From Helicobacter equorum (GTDB taxonomy: Bacteria; Campylobacterota; Campylobacteria; Campylobacterales; Helicobacteraceae), in contig NZ_FZPO01000012.1 of the NCBI RefSeq assembly GCF_900198655.1, forward strand, positions 1 through 59,892: a stretch of DNA of 59,892 nt, in the 5' to 3' direction. Position 1 is the stretch's first letter, and the number at the start of each line of letters is the position of its first letter. Both the position numbers and the translations under genes were made by a program. Under the pieces are notes generated by a model that saw only the letters and a program-made list of their open reading frames with translations, was not told the DNA's origin and searched no databases. Below, one piece after another: positions 40,795-49,964 of this stretch.

Positions 40795-43473
40795 ATGGAT
40801 GTGCGTGCTGCATTTTTAGATTTTTTTCAACAAAAAGGGCATAAGATTTATGATTCTATGTCGCTTGTGCCAAATGATGCGACATTGCTTTTTACAAATG
40901 CGGGTATGGTGCAGTTTAAAGATATTTTTACAGGTAGGCTTCCGCGTCCGCAAATCCCCCGCGCTACTAGTTCACAGATCTGTATGCGGGCAGGTGGCAA
41001 ACATAATGACTTAGAAAATGTTGGTTATACTGCGCGTCATCATACGCTTTTTGAGATGTTAGGAAATTTTAGTTTTGGAGATTATTTCAAACAAGATGCC
41101 ATAGCTTATGCGTGGGAATTGCTTACTAAAGTTTTAGGCTTTGATGAAAAAGTGCTTTATGTGAGTGTGCATGAAAGTGATGATGAGGCATTTAAGATTT
41201 GGAGTAATTATATAGACCCTAGCAAAATAATGCGTATGGGTGATAAAGACAATTTCTGGCAAATGGGTGATGTAGGTCCTTGTGGTCCTTGTAGTGAAAT
41301 TTATGTTGATCAAGGTAGTGAATTTTTTCACTCAAGTGAGGATTTTTTTGGTGGCGAGGGTGATAGATTCTTAGAAATATGGAATCTTGTTTTTATGCAA
41401 TATGAGCGTGATGAAAGCGGGGTATTAAAACTCTTGCCAAGCCCAAGTATCGATACAGGTATGGGATTGGAGCGTGTGATTGCACTCAAAGAAGGTAAGA
41501 TAAATAATTTTGACACTTCACTTTTTACACCGCTTATGCGATGTATTGAGAATTTAACACAACAAGAATATATTAGTGATGATGTCTTGCTGAGGGATTC
41601 CTATACGCAAGAGCAACGAGAGCATATCAAAGCTCGTATCTCAAGTTTTCGTGTTATCGCTGATCATGCGCGTAGCGTGGCATTTTTACTTGCTCAAGGC
41701 GTGCATTTTGACAAAGAGGGTCGTGGCTATGTATTGCGCAGAATCTTACGCCGAGCAGTTCGACATGGATACCTACTTGGACTTAAAGAAGCATTTTTAT
41801 ACAAGGCAATAGAAGTATTAGCACAATCTATGCAAAGCACTTACCCATGTCTTTTGGAGCGAAAAGATATAATTACCAAGCAGTGTAAAAGCGAAGAAGA
41901 GCGATTTTTAGAAACTATTGATGCAGGTATGGAGCTTTTTAATAAAGAATTATATACAATGGGTATAGCCTCGCAAAATACACATAGTAAGCATGAGATT
42001 CATACGCAAAAAAATAGAAAATTTAGTGGCGAAGTGGCTTTTAGATTGTATGACACCTATGGATTCCCACTTGATCTTACACAAGATATGTTGCGCGATA
42101 GAGGTATAGAAGTAGATATGCAAGATTTTGATTCTTGTATGCAAGCCCAAAAACAACGCTCTAAGACTAGTTGGAAAGGTAGTGGAGATAGTGTGCAAGA
42201 AGGTGATTTTAAAGAGATTCTTAGTGCGTTTGGTGAAAATACGTTTGTAGGTTATGATACAGATTGCATGCAGACAAAAATTTTGGCATTATTGGATTCT
42301 ACATTTAAGCGTACACAATCTCTCCAAGCAGGAGCAGATGGCTATGTGTTTTTACATACTACGCCACTATATCCAGAATCTGGTGGTCCTGTGGGTGATA
42401 AGGGTGTGCTTTTGGACTCGCAAGGACAAGTGTGTGCTTCTGTGAGTGATACTAAAAAATATTTTGGACTTATTATTTCTCAAGTACATACAAACAAAGC
42501 ACTTACTCAAGATCAAGAGGTAGTAGCCCAAGTGGATACTTCGCGCAGTGAAATAGCCAAACACCATTCCGCAACGCATCTTTTGCACCTGTCTTTGCGC
42601 AAGATTTTAGGTGAGCATGTTACGCAGGCTGGTAGTTTGGTTGAGGCACATCGTTTGCGTTTTGACTTTAGCCATACCAAACCTCTTAGTCAAGAGGAGC
42701 TTGAATATATAGAATCTGATGTGAATGCACAAATATGCACTGCAAATACACAAGTATGTGAGACTATGCCACTAGAGGTGGCAAAAGCAAAGGGTGCTAT
42801 GGCACTTTTTGGTGAGAAGTATGCGGATAATGTGCGAGTGGTAAGCTTTGGAGATTCTGTTGAGTTATGCGGAGGGATACATGTATCAAATACCGCCCAA
42901 ATTGGGGGTTTTTATATCACCAAAGAAAGTGGCGTGAGTAGCGGTGTGCGACGCATAGAAGCTGTGTGTGGGCATGCTGCTTATGAATGGGGCAAAAAGG
43001 CATTAGACACGCTTAAAAATGCCAAAGATGCGCTTAAAGTCCAAGATGTGTTAGTAGGAATTAGCAAGCTTCAAGCCCAACTAAAAGAACTTAAGCAAAT
43101 TTCATCACATAGTGCAATAAGCAAAGAGTTTGCGTATGAGCAAATACAAGGATGTCATTTTGTGGTTACAAAGCTTGAAAATATTCAGAGTGCACAAGCA
43201 AAGGCATATATCGATGAGGTAAAAAATAAATACCAAAGTGTAGCGATTTTGCTTATCGTAGAAAATGAGGGCAAGGTTTTTATTGCCGCAGGGGTAAAAA
43301 ATGCACCACTAAAGGCGGGATCGTGGGTTAAGGAGGTTGCACAGATTTTAGGTGGTAATGGCGGTGGGCGCGATGACTTTGCTACTGCTGGTGGCAAGGA
43401 TGTGGCACATATTGATAGGGCTTTAGAGCGTGCGCGTGAGTTTGCACTAGAGTACCTTAGAGAGGGCAATTAG
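40795..43473 (+). CDS. alaS: Alanyl-tRNA synthetase
   Basis: 892 aa from ATG 40795, with AAGGA 9 bases upstream; an in-frame TTG three codons earlier is less likely. The class II core has FFQQKGHK, FTNAGMVQFKDIF (motif 1 region) and RTHNTLFEM-like RHHTLFEMLGNFSFGDYF (motif 2), then MGLERV (motif 3). The editing domain has HHSATHLLH and SVELCGGIHV, the zinc-coordinating HxxxH and CxxxH. A C-terminal DHHA1-type domain ends with GGNGGGRDDFATAGG. A -10-like TACAAT lies about 35 bases upstream. Confidence 0.96.
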   Translation: MDVRAAFLDFFQQKGHKIYDSMSLVPNDATLLFTNAGMVQFKDIFTGRLPRPQIPRATSSQICMRAGGKHNDLENVGYTARHHTLFEMLGNFSFGDYFKQDAIAYAWELLTKVLGFDEKVLYVSVHESDDEAFKIWSNYIDPSKIMRMGDKDNFWQMGDVGPCGPCSEIYVDQGSEFFHSSEDFFGGEGDRFLEIWNLVFMQYERDESGVLKLLPSPSIDTGMGLERVIALKEGKINNFDTSLFTPLMRCIENLTQQEYISDDVLLRDSYTQEQREHIKARISSFRVIADHARSVAFLLAQGVHFDKEGRGYVLRRILRRAVRHGYLLGLKEAFLYKAIEVLAQSMQSTYPCLLERKDIITKQCKSEEERFLETIDAGMELFNKELYTMGIASQNTHSKHEIHTQKNRKFSGEVAFRLYDTYGFPLDLTQDMLRDRGIEVDMQDFDSCMQAQKQRSKTSWKGSGDSVQEGDFKEILSAFGENTFVGYDTDCMQTKILALLDSTFKRTQSLQAGADGYVFLHTTPLYPESGGPVGDKGVLLDSQGQVCASVSDTKKYFGLIISQVHTNKALTQDQEVVAQVDTSRSEIAKHHSATHLLHLSLRKILGEHVTQAGSLVEAHRLRFDFSHTKPLSQEELEYIESDVNAQICTANTQVCETMPLEVAKAKGAMALFGEKYADNVRVVSFGDSVELCGGIHVSNTAQIGGFYITKESGVSSGVRRIEAVCGHAAYEWGKKALDTLKNAKDALKVQDVLVGISKLQAQLKELKQISSHSAISKEFAYEQIQGCHFVVTKLENIQSAQAKAYIDEVKNKYQSVAILLIVENEGKVFIAAGVKNAPLKAGSWVKEVAQILGGNGGGRDDFATAGGKDVAHIDRALERAREFALEYLREGN

Positions 43474-43500
43474 CTAAGAGTTTCGCAAAAAGAGGAGAAT

Positions 43501-44142
43501 ATGCGTAAGATTCTATACATCGGATTTGTGAGTGTGTGGGCGTTGTATTTTAGTGCTTGTTCACAAAAAGAACTAGAATATAACAAACCAGCGATGTATT
43601 GGTATCAAAACATACTCAAAGAAATCAATTTTGGGAATCTTGAGGGTGCGGATTCTAATTTTTCTTCTTTGCAATCTGAGCATATTAATTCACCTCTTGT
43701 GCCTGAAGCTATGTTAATCCTTGCACAGGCTCATATGGATAGAGAAGAATATTTGTTAGCAACTTTTTATGTTGATGAGTATGAGAAGCGTTATTCTACT
43801 ATCGGTGATCAAGATTATTTGGGATATCTCAAAATTCTTGCAAATTATTATGGATTTAAAAATTATGCTAAAGACCAAGAGTTTATGTATCGTTCTATTA
43901 GTGAAATAGAAACATATTTAGAAACTTTTCCAAATAGTCGATACGCACCATTTGTTGAGTATGTGTTTATTAAATTTAAGCTTGGTGAAAATGATTTGAA
44001 TACAGCAATTGCTAATGTCTATAAGCGTAAAGGCAAGGAGCAGGCGCAAGAAGATTATCTCTCAAGAAATCAAGATATCATCGAGGGACTTAAAATTAAA
44101 TCCTCATATATTCCTTGGTATGTGCGGATTTTTAACTGGTAA
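43501..44142 (+). CDS. bamD: Outer-membrane assembly lipoprotein BamD
   Basis: 213 aa. BamD is the essential lipoprotein partner of BamA in folding outer-membrane proteins. A lipoprotein signal ends LYFSAC with Cys20 as the lipidated residue. The mature part consists of TPR-like helical hairpins (PEAMLILAQAHMDREEYLLA, YLETFPNSRYAPFVEYV), as in the YfiO family. GAGGAG lies 2-3 bases before the ATG. It lies 27 bp after alaS and 26 bp before lon. Confidence 0.9.
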   Translation: MRKILYIGFVSVWALYFSACSQKELEYNKPAMYWYQNILKEINFGNLEGADSNFSSLQSEHINSPLVPEAMLILAQAHMDREEYLLATFYVDEYEKRYSTIGDQDYLGYLKILANYYGFKNYAKDQEFMYRSISEIETYLETFPNSRYAPFVEYVFIKFKLGENDLNTAIANVYKRKGKEQAQEDYLSRNQDIIEGLKIKSSYIPWYVRIFNW

Positions 44143-44168
44143 TAAAATTTAATAAGAGGTTTACAATA

Positions 44169-46532
44169 ATGCATAATGATGATACTTTAGAATTTCCGAT
44201 GACCTTACCCTTGCTTGTGCAAGATGATCTTTTTATTTATCCATTTATGATTTTACCTATTTTTGTGAGCGATGAGGAAAACATATGTGCCATTGATAAA
44301 GCTATGGAGAGTAAAGATATGGAGCAAAAGCGTATTTTTGTCTCTGTGGCTAAAGAAGATGGAGGATTTTATGATGTGGGTGTGATGGGGCATATTATGC
44401 GAAAGACTGCTATTCCCGATGGACGCATAAAAATCCTCTTTCAAGGTCTTTATAAATGCAAAGTGCTTGGTGTAACACAAGGGGAGCTATTAGAAGTTCA
44501 TATAGATCGCATAGAATCTAAGCCCTATGAGGAAAACACTGCAAATGCTTTGTTGGAGATTTTGCGTGAAAAAGTCAAGATTTTGGCAAACTTGGCGCAA
44601 CATTTTCCACCAGATTTACTTAAAGCCCTTGATGAAAACTATGATCCTAATCGCATTGTTGATCTTGTGGCTTCCGGGATTCGATTAAAAAAAGATGTCG
44701 CTTACACGCTTTTTGCCAAAGATGATGTGTTGGAGCGTTTAGAGCTTATTATTGAATGTGTAATGGAGGAGATTCAAGCTCAAAAAATGCAAAAAGAGAT
44801 CAAATCCAAAGTGCATAATAAAATGGAGCAAATCAATAAGGAGTATTTTCTCAAAGAGCAGCTAAAGCTTATACAAAAAGAGCTAGGCGAGAATCCAAAA
44901 GATGAAGAAATAGAGCGCTATAGCCAAAAACTAGAATTTTTACGCCCATATATGCACGAAGATGCATACAAAGAGATAAAAAAGCAAATTACTCGTCTTT
45001 CTCGTATGCATCAAGATAGCGCTGATGCAAATTTATTGCAAAACTATGTAGAATGGTGCCTAGAGATTCCTTTTGGGAAATTTGCTCCCACTAAGATTGC
45101 TATCAAAAATCTTGCCAAGCAGTTAGATTCTGATCACTATGCATTACAAAAGCCTAAAGAAAGGATTGTGGAATATTTTGCAGTGCGAGAGCTTGCTACT
45201 AGGCGTAAGCAAGATAGTAAAGATTCTAAGGGTACCATTTTATGCTTTTTTGGACCTCCAGGTGTGGGAAAAACAAGCCTTGCAAATTCTATCGCTAAGG
45301 CTGCAAAACGCTCTCTTGTGCGCATCGCGTTAGGTGGTATGGAGGATGTCAATGAATTACGCGGACATAGACGCACGTATATAGGTGCTATGCCCGGACG
45401 AATTACACAAGGTTTGATAGAAGCTAAAGAATTAAACCCTGTGATTGTATTAGATGAGATTGATAAAGTGGGCAAAAGTTACAGAGGCGATCTATCTAGC
45501 GTGCTTTTAGAGATTCTAGATCCAGAGCAAAATGTAGCATTTAGAGATTATTATACAAATTTTGATCTTGATCTTTCGCAAGTTATTTTTATTGCTACAG
45601 CTAATGATATAGGTATGATTCCCCCACCTTTGCGCGATAGAATGGAATTTATTGAAATTTCTAGTTACACACCACAAGAAAAATTTGAGATTGCGCGTAA
45701 GTATTTAATCCCCCAAGAGATTAAAAAACATGCCCTTAAATCTACAGAAATTTCTCTTAACATAGGAGCACTTAAAGAACTTATAGAAAAATATACAAGA
45801 GAAGCAGGTGTGCGGAATTTACGACGACAAATCGCCACGATAATGCGTAAGGTGGCTAAAGAGATTCTAAGCAAAGAAGAGGACACAAAGATTCTCATCA
45901 CACAAAAAGATCTTCCTACATATCTCCATAAAAAGGTATTTGAGATCTCTAGTGCTGAGAAAAAAAATCAAATAGGTGTTACCAGTGGCTTGGCTTGGAC
46001 AAGCGTTGGAGGCGATGTTTTAAAAATTGAGGCAATTAAGATTAAGGGTAAGGGAGAATTAACACTTACCGGTAGCCTTGGTGATGTAATGAAAGAATCT
46101 GCCAAAATTGCGCATTCTGTGGTAAAGACACTTTTTGATTCTAAATTTTTGTGCAATGCACAACACAAACAAGACGCACAGATTTATAACAGCTATGATA
46201 TACACTTGCATATTCCAGAGGGTGCGACACCAAAAGATGGACCTAGTGCGGGAATTACAATGGCTTGCACGATTGCAAGTATCTTGTCTGATAGATGCGT
46301 AGATGGCAGTGTTGCTATGACAGGAGAACTAACTTTAGGTGGCAATGTTTTATCTATAGGCGGACTTAAGGAAAAATTGATTGCTGCACATAAGGCAGGC
46401 ATTAAAAAAGCACTTATTCCTATGAAAAATTATCAACAGGATTTGGATGAAATTAGTCCACAGATTAAAGAGCAAATGCAAATAATTGGTGTAAGCACAA
46501 TCAAGGAAGTATTAAAAATCGCACTTGTATGA
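44169..46532 (+). CDS. lon: ATP-dependent protease Lon
   Basis: 787 aa. Lon degrades misfolded and regulatory proteins in the cytoplasm. An N-terminal substrate-binding domain is followed by a coiled-coil linker (MEQINKEYFLKEQLKLIQKE). The AAA+ domain has Walker A GPPGVGKTS near residue 362 and Walker B VIVLDEIDK. The C-terminal protease carries the Ser-Lys dyad: Ser in PKDGPSAGIT (about 691) and Lys in GGLKEKLIAA (about 734). The start has AGAGG upstream. A perfect palindrome follows the stop codon. Confidence 0.97.
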   Translation: MHNDDTLEFPMTLPLLVQDDLFIYPFMILPIFVSDEENICAIDKAMESKDMEQKRIFVSVAKEDGGFYDVGVMGHIMRKTAIPDGRIKILFQGLYKCKVLGVTQGELLEVHIDRIESKPYEENTANALLEILREKVKILANLAQHFPPDLLKALDENYDPNRIVDLVASGIRLKKDVAYTLFAKDDVLERLELIIECVMEEIQAQKMQKEIKSKVHNKMEQINKEYFLKEQLKLIQKELGENPKDEEIERYSQKLEFLRPYMHEDAYKEIKKQITRLSRMHQDSADANLLQNYVEWCLEIPFGKFAPTKIAIKNLAKQLDSDHYALQKPKERIVEYFAVRELATRRKQDSKDSKGTILCFFGPPGVGKTSLANSIAKAAKRSLVRIALGGMEDVNELRGHRRTYIGAMPGRITQGLIEAKELNPVIVLDEIDKVGKSYRGDLSSVLLEILDPEQNVAFRDYYTNFDLDLSQVIFIATANDIGMIPPPLRDRMEFIEISSYTPQEKFEIARKYLIPQEIKKHALKSTEISLNIGALKELIEKYTREAGVRNLRRQIATIMRKVAKEILSKEEDTKILITQKDLPTYLHKKVFEISSAEKKNQIGVTSGLAWTSVGGDVLKIEAIKIKGKGELTLTGSLGDVMKESAKIAHSVVKTLFDSKFLCNAQHKQDAQIYNSYDIHLHIPEGATPKDGPSAGITMACTIASILSDRCVDGSVAMTGELTLGGNVLSIGGLKEKLIAAHKAGIKKALIPMKNYQQDLDEISPQIKEQMQIIGVSTIKEVLKIALV

Positions 46533-46541
46533 GAAGAATTT

Positions 46542-46565
46542 GAGTTTGCCTATATAGGCAAACTC
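46542..46565. terminator. Perfect palindrome between lon and actP
   Basis: A 24-bp perfect palindrome (half-site GAGTTTGCCTAT) lies between the converging stop codons of lon and actP, 9 bases after lon. It can form the same hairpin in transcripts from both directions, so it is best read as a bidirectional terminator. Confidence 0.75.
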
Positions 46566-46583
46566 GGATACACTCAAAGTGTG

Positions 46584-48242
46584 TTAATGTGCTACCGCTT
46601 CACTTGCTCCAATCCCTGTTTGCGCACGGAAATCTTGAGCCTTAAATCCCAATCTATCGATTTTTGCACGCTCACTATTATCAAGTTTAGAAATAATGAA
46701 GATGAGTAAAAATGTCAATGGCATCGTAAAGATCGCAGGGTGTTCATAAGGGAAAATAGCTTCAGGGAATTTGAAAACCTGCACCCATACGCTTTTGCTA
46801 AGCAACACAAGTGTCAAGACACTAACTAAGCCGATTAATCCACCCCAAAATACCCCTTTTGTTGTGAGGTTTTTCCAATAAATACAAAGTAGTATGATAG
46901 GAAAATTTACGCTTGCAGCAATAGCAAAAGCAAGACCCACCATAAAGGCAACATTTTGGCTTTCAAACCCTATACCAAGAATAATTGCCAATATACCAAG
47001 TCCAATAGATGCACCTTTTGTAACACGCATTTCTAATTTTTGGTCACAAACTCCATTTTTGCAAACATTGACAAATAAATCATGGCTTATTGCACCAGCT
47101 CCAGAGATTGCCAATCCAGCCACCACAGCTAAAATCGTGGCAAAGGCTACTGCACAAATAAATCCAAAGAATACATCACCACCGAGGACTTGTGCCAAAA
47201 GAACAGCCGCCATGTTGTTTGGATGAGTGAATTTACCCTCGCTATCAGTAAAATCTGGATTACCTAGCAAAAAAGCAATAGCACCAAATCCTATAATAAA
47301 GGTAAGGATATAAAAATATCCAATAAGTCCTGTGGCATAGAATACAGATTTTCGTGCTTCTTTGGCATCTTTGACGGTAAAAAATCTCATCAATACATGA
47401 GGTAATCCAGCCGTCCCAAACATAAGCGCCAAACCTAAAGATAATGCGGAGATAGGATCAGGTAAAAAAGTCCCAGGACGCATAATGGCTTCACCACTTT
47501 TGTGGTTGTTAATGGCTTTTTCAAACCAAGATGCAAGATCAAAGTTTGCATAATAAAGCACCATAAGCGCCATAAATGTAGAGCCACCCAACAACAAACA
47601 AGCCTTAATGATTTGCACCCAAGTAGTGGCATGCATACCACCAAAAACAACATAGCAAATCATCAAGATTCCTACAATTATAACTGCTATTGTGTATGGA
47701 AGCCCAAAGAGCACTTCTATAAGCTGTCCTGCACCTACCATTTGCGCGATAAGATAAAAGACAATCACAGCCAACCCACTAATTGCCGAAATTGTGCGAA
47801 TAGGTTTAGACTTCAATCGATACGCTACAATATCTGCAAATGTGTATTTACCTAGATTGCGAAATTTTTCGGCTATGAGAAAAAGCACAATAGGCCAACC
47901 AACCAAGAATCCAACAGAATAAATAAGCCCATCAAAGCCATTGGTAAAAACCAATGCCACAATCCCCAAAAAGCTTGCCGCACTCATATAATCCCCAGCG
48001 ATTGCAATGCCATTTTGCAATCCAGTGATATTGCCTCCAGCGGTATAAAAACCATCAGCAGATTTCGATTTTTTGTTAGAAAAATATGTAATGCCAAGCG
48101 TTGCTAAGACAAAAAGCACAAACAAGGTAATCGCAATGTAGTTTAGATCACTTCTTTGCACTTCTCCTAGATCAAGTCCAGCACCTAAGATAATTTGTGT
48201 GCCACTTATAGCCAAAAATCCCAAAAATATTTTATGTTTCAT
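46584..48242 (-). CDS. actP: Sodium:solute symporter, ActP-type acetate permease
   Basis: 552 aa with about 13 hydrophobic segments and a possible N-terminal signal-like segment. The protein belongs to the sodium:solute symporter family. The segments [33 protein letters not shown] and [25 protein letters not shown] are characteristic of the acetate/cation symporter ActP. It lies 4 bp after the DUF485 gene; this pair (yjcH-actP) is a known conserved arrangement for uptake of acetate and other short carboxylates. Substrate specificity is inferred from the family. Confidence 0.88.
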   Translation of the reverse strand: MKHKIFLGFLAISGTQIILGAGLDLGEVQRSDLNYIAITLFVLFVLATLGITYFSNKKSKSADGFYTAGGNITGLQNGIAIAGDYMSAASFLGIVALVFTNGFDGLIYSVGFLVGWPIVLFLIAEKFRNLGKYTFADIVAYRLKSKPIRTISAISGLAVIVFYLIAQMVGAGQLIEVLFGLPYTIAVIIVGILMICYVVFGGMHATTWVQIIKACLLLGGSTFMALMVLYYANFDLASWFEKAINNHKSGEAIMRPGTFLPDPISALSLGLALMFGTAGLPHVLMRFFTVKDAKEARKSVFYATGLIGYFYILTFIIGFGAIAFLLGNPDFTDSEGKFTHPNNMAAVLLAQVLGGDVFFGFICAVAFATILAVVAGLAISGAGAISHDLFVNVCKNGVCDQKLEMRVTKGASIGLGILAIILGIGFESQNVAFMVGLAFAIAASVNFPIILLCIYWKNLTTKGVFWGGLIGLVSVLTLVLLSKSVWVQVFKFPEAIFPYEHPAIFTMPLTFLLIFIISKLDNSERAKIDRLGFKAQDFRAQTGIGASEAVAH

Positions 48243-48246
48243 AGTA

Positions 48247-48582
48247 TTACCTCCCTTTTTGCAAATCTTCTATGAGTCCATTTTGGCGTAACTCATCAAT
48301 CACTTCTTCTTGTTCTTTGTCAAAATATTTATTGGCAAAAAGAGTATAAACACCAGTTAGCGCAATGGATAATACAATGAGAAAGATTCCAAACATAATA
48401 CCAAGCGTAATGGAGCTAGGTCCTAGCCTATATCCCAAAACCTCTGGGAAAAATCCAACACCAATGATAAACCCATAGTAACATATAAGGACAGCTATCG
48501 CAAGAGTAAGTCCAAATTTGTTACGAAATCTTACAAATTGCTTAAAGCGTTGTAACACAGCTTCTTTGTTATCGTTTGCCAT
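48247..48582 (-). CDS. DUF485 (YjcH-like) membrane protein
   Basis: 111 aa with two membrane segments ([21 protein letters not shown] and [22 protein letters not shown]). This pattern with [13 protein letters not shown] before the first and ANKYFD after the second is that of DUF485. It is the usual small partner encoded before actP and may help assembly or function of the permease. AAGGAG stands about 6 bases before the ATG. The role is not established. Confidence 0.85.
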   Translation of the reverse strand: MANDNKEAVLQRFKQFVRFRNKFGLTLAIAVLICYYGFIIGVGFFPEVLGYRLGPSSITLGIMFGIFLIVLSIALTGVYTLFANKYFDKEQEEVIDELRQNGLIEDLQKGR

Positions 48583-48907
48583 ACTGCACTCCTTGTTTTG
48601 GTTAAGATATTTTTAATGTAACAAAAAAATAATAATTTGTTAAGCTTTTTGTAATAATATGGAGATTTTTTCAAAAATATTGTGTTGATATGTATCAAAA
48701 ATTGTGATACATAGGATACTCAGTATTATATACAAAATGAAACACTCAAGTTGAGAATCTATATATTATGAGCAGTGATTGTTATCGTCTCCCATTTTGG
48801 ATATGTAGTGATATTTGATATTGAAATATTTTGGATTTTACACGATTTAGCCTATATTTAGATGGTGGGGTTTCTTTGGCTTAAAATCATAATAGAAGGG
48901 GAGTTAG
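48583..48907. other. Divergent intergenic region between the permease and efflux operons
   Basis: 325 bp with no plausible gene. Its main feature is the 25-bp inverted repeat at 48689-48713. The part near 48600-48655 is extremely A/T-rich (repeated AATAATAAT) and may hold the promoter of the DUF485-actP pair. Ahead of the efflux adaptor gene are a ribosome binding site (AAGGGGAG) and TAAAAT-like sequences near 48883. I see no tRNA or riboswitch. Confidence 0.6.
48689..48713. promoter_or_regulatory. Operator-like inverted repeat upstream of the efflux genes
   Basis: Two perfect 8-base arms, TATGTATC and GATACATA, are separated by 9 bases. The 17-base centre spacing between arms suits a dimeric repressor of the TetR or similar type. 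It lies about 195 bp before the adaptor start and about 105 bp before the DUF485 start, so it could control either direction. No regulator gene is adjacent in the window. The assignment as an operator is inference. Confidence 0.5.
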
Positions 48908-49960
48908 ATGAGAATTTTAGTTCTCTTGGTGTTTGTGTGTTTTGGCTTGTTTGCGCAGGATAAAGTTACAGAAGCAACAATTGTTTCACAACCTATTCAA
49001 AAGGGCAAACTGCAAGCACAAACTTCATTTTTAGGCACATTACATTTTGTCAATGCCTCCAAAGTTGCCTCGCAAACAAGCGGTGTTGTGGAAAAACTCA
49101 ATTTTAAAATTGGTGATTCTATTAAGATAAATGCTTCTCTTGCACAGGTTAATGCTGATTTATTACAAAAAGAAATCCAAAGCAAACAAGCCAAACTCAA
49201 ACAAGCCCAATACATTCACGAACGCCAACAAAAAGAACTTGCGCGTTATAAGAATCTACTCAAGTCCGAATCTGTGTCGCTCCAACAATACGAAAGTATC
49301 GAATACGAACAAAAATCTCAATACAGCAATATTTTAGCACTCACTTCTGAGCTAGAATCTGCCAAAATGGAGCTAAGCAAAAAAAATATCAAAGCTCCAA
49401 TAGGCGGTATCATCGTGGATAAGATGATTAATAAGGGCGAATGGATTAATGTGGGCGACCCCATTTGCGAAATTGTGGATACTACGAGTGCAGAAATCAT
49501 AGTTGATGTGCCATCAACGATGCTAATGCACCTAAAAAACGGACAAGAAGTGGGTGTGATTATTGAGAAAAAGCATTATAGAGGTAAGATTTATGCCATC
49601 ATTCCTCGTGCTGACACACACACAAGGACATTTCCAGTGCATTTGCATGTGGAAAACGATGGGAGTTTTGTCGATGGTATGGCGACTCAAGTTTTGCTCG
49701 CTAGCGGTGGCGTGATTGAGGGTGATATGGTGCCTAGAGATTGCATTGTAGAATATTTGGGGACACAAAGTGTTTTTGTCGTGCGCGATTCTAAGGCATA
49801 TGCTGTGCCAGTTGAGGTGCTAAGTATGCAGGGAGAAAATGCGATTGTGCGTGGTAAGCTAAAAAGCACAGATTCTGTTGTGTATCGTGGACAAGATCGC
49901 CTCCAAAATGGTATGCAGGTGCGAGAATCTACTATTAATCTCAAGAGTTCCAAAAAGTAG
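48908..49960 (+). CDS. RND efflux periplasmic adaptor (membrane-fusion protein)
   Basis: 350 aa. It links an inner-membrane RND pump to an outer-membrane channel. A signal peptide (ILVLLVFVCFGLFAQ) is followed by a lipoyl-like half (ASQTSGVVEKLNFKIGD), an alpha-hairpin coiled coil (about residues 75-150) and the second lipoyl half (KAPIGGIIVDKMINKGEWI). Beta-barrel and membrane-proximal parts follow, as in the HlyD/MFP family. AAGGGGAG lies upstream of the ATG. The pump gene begins 4 bases after its stop, so the two are coupled. Confidence 0.9.
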   Translation: MRILVLLVFVCFGLFAQDKVTEATIVSQPIQKGKLQAQTSFLGTLHFVNASKVASQTSGVVEKLNFKIGDSIKINASLAQVNADLLQKEIQSKQAKLKQAQYIHERQQKELARYKNLLKSESVSLQQYESIEYEQKSQYSNILALTSELESAKMELSKKNIKAPIGGIIVDKMINKGEWINVGDPICEIVDTTSAEIIVDVPSTMLMHLKNGQEVGVIIEKKHYRGKIYAIIPRADTHTRTFPVHLHVENDGSFVDGMATQVLLASGGVIEGDMVPRDCIVEYLGTQSVFVVRDSKAYAVPVEVLSMQGENAIVRGKLKSTDSVVYRGQDRLQNGMQVRESTINLKSSKK

Positions 49961-49964
49961 GCTT

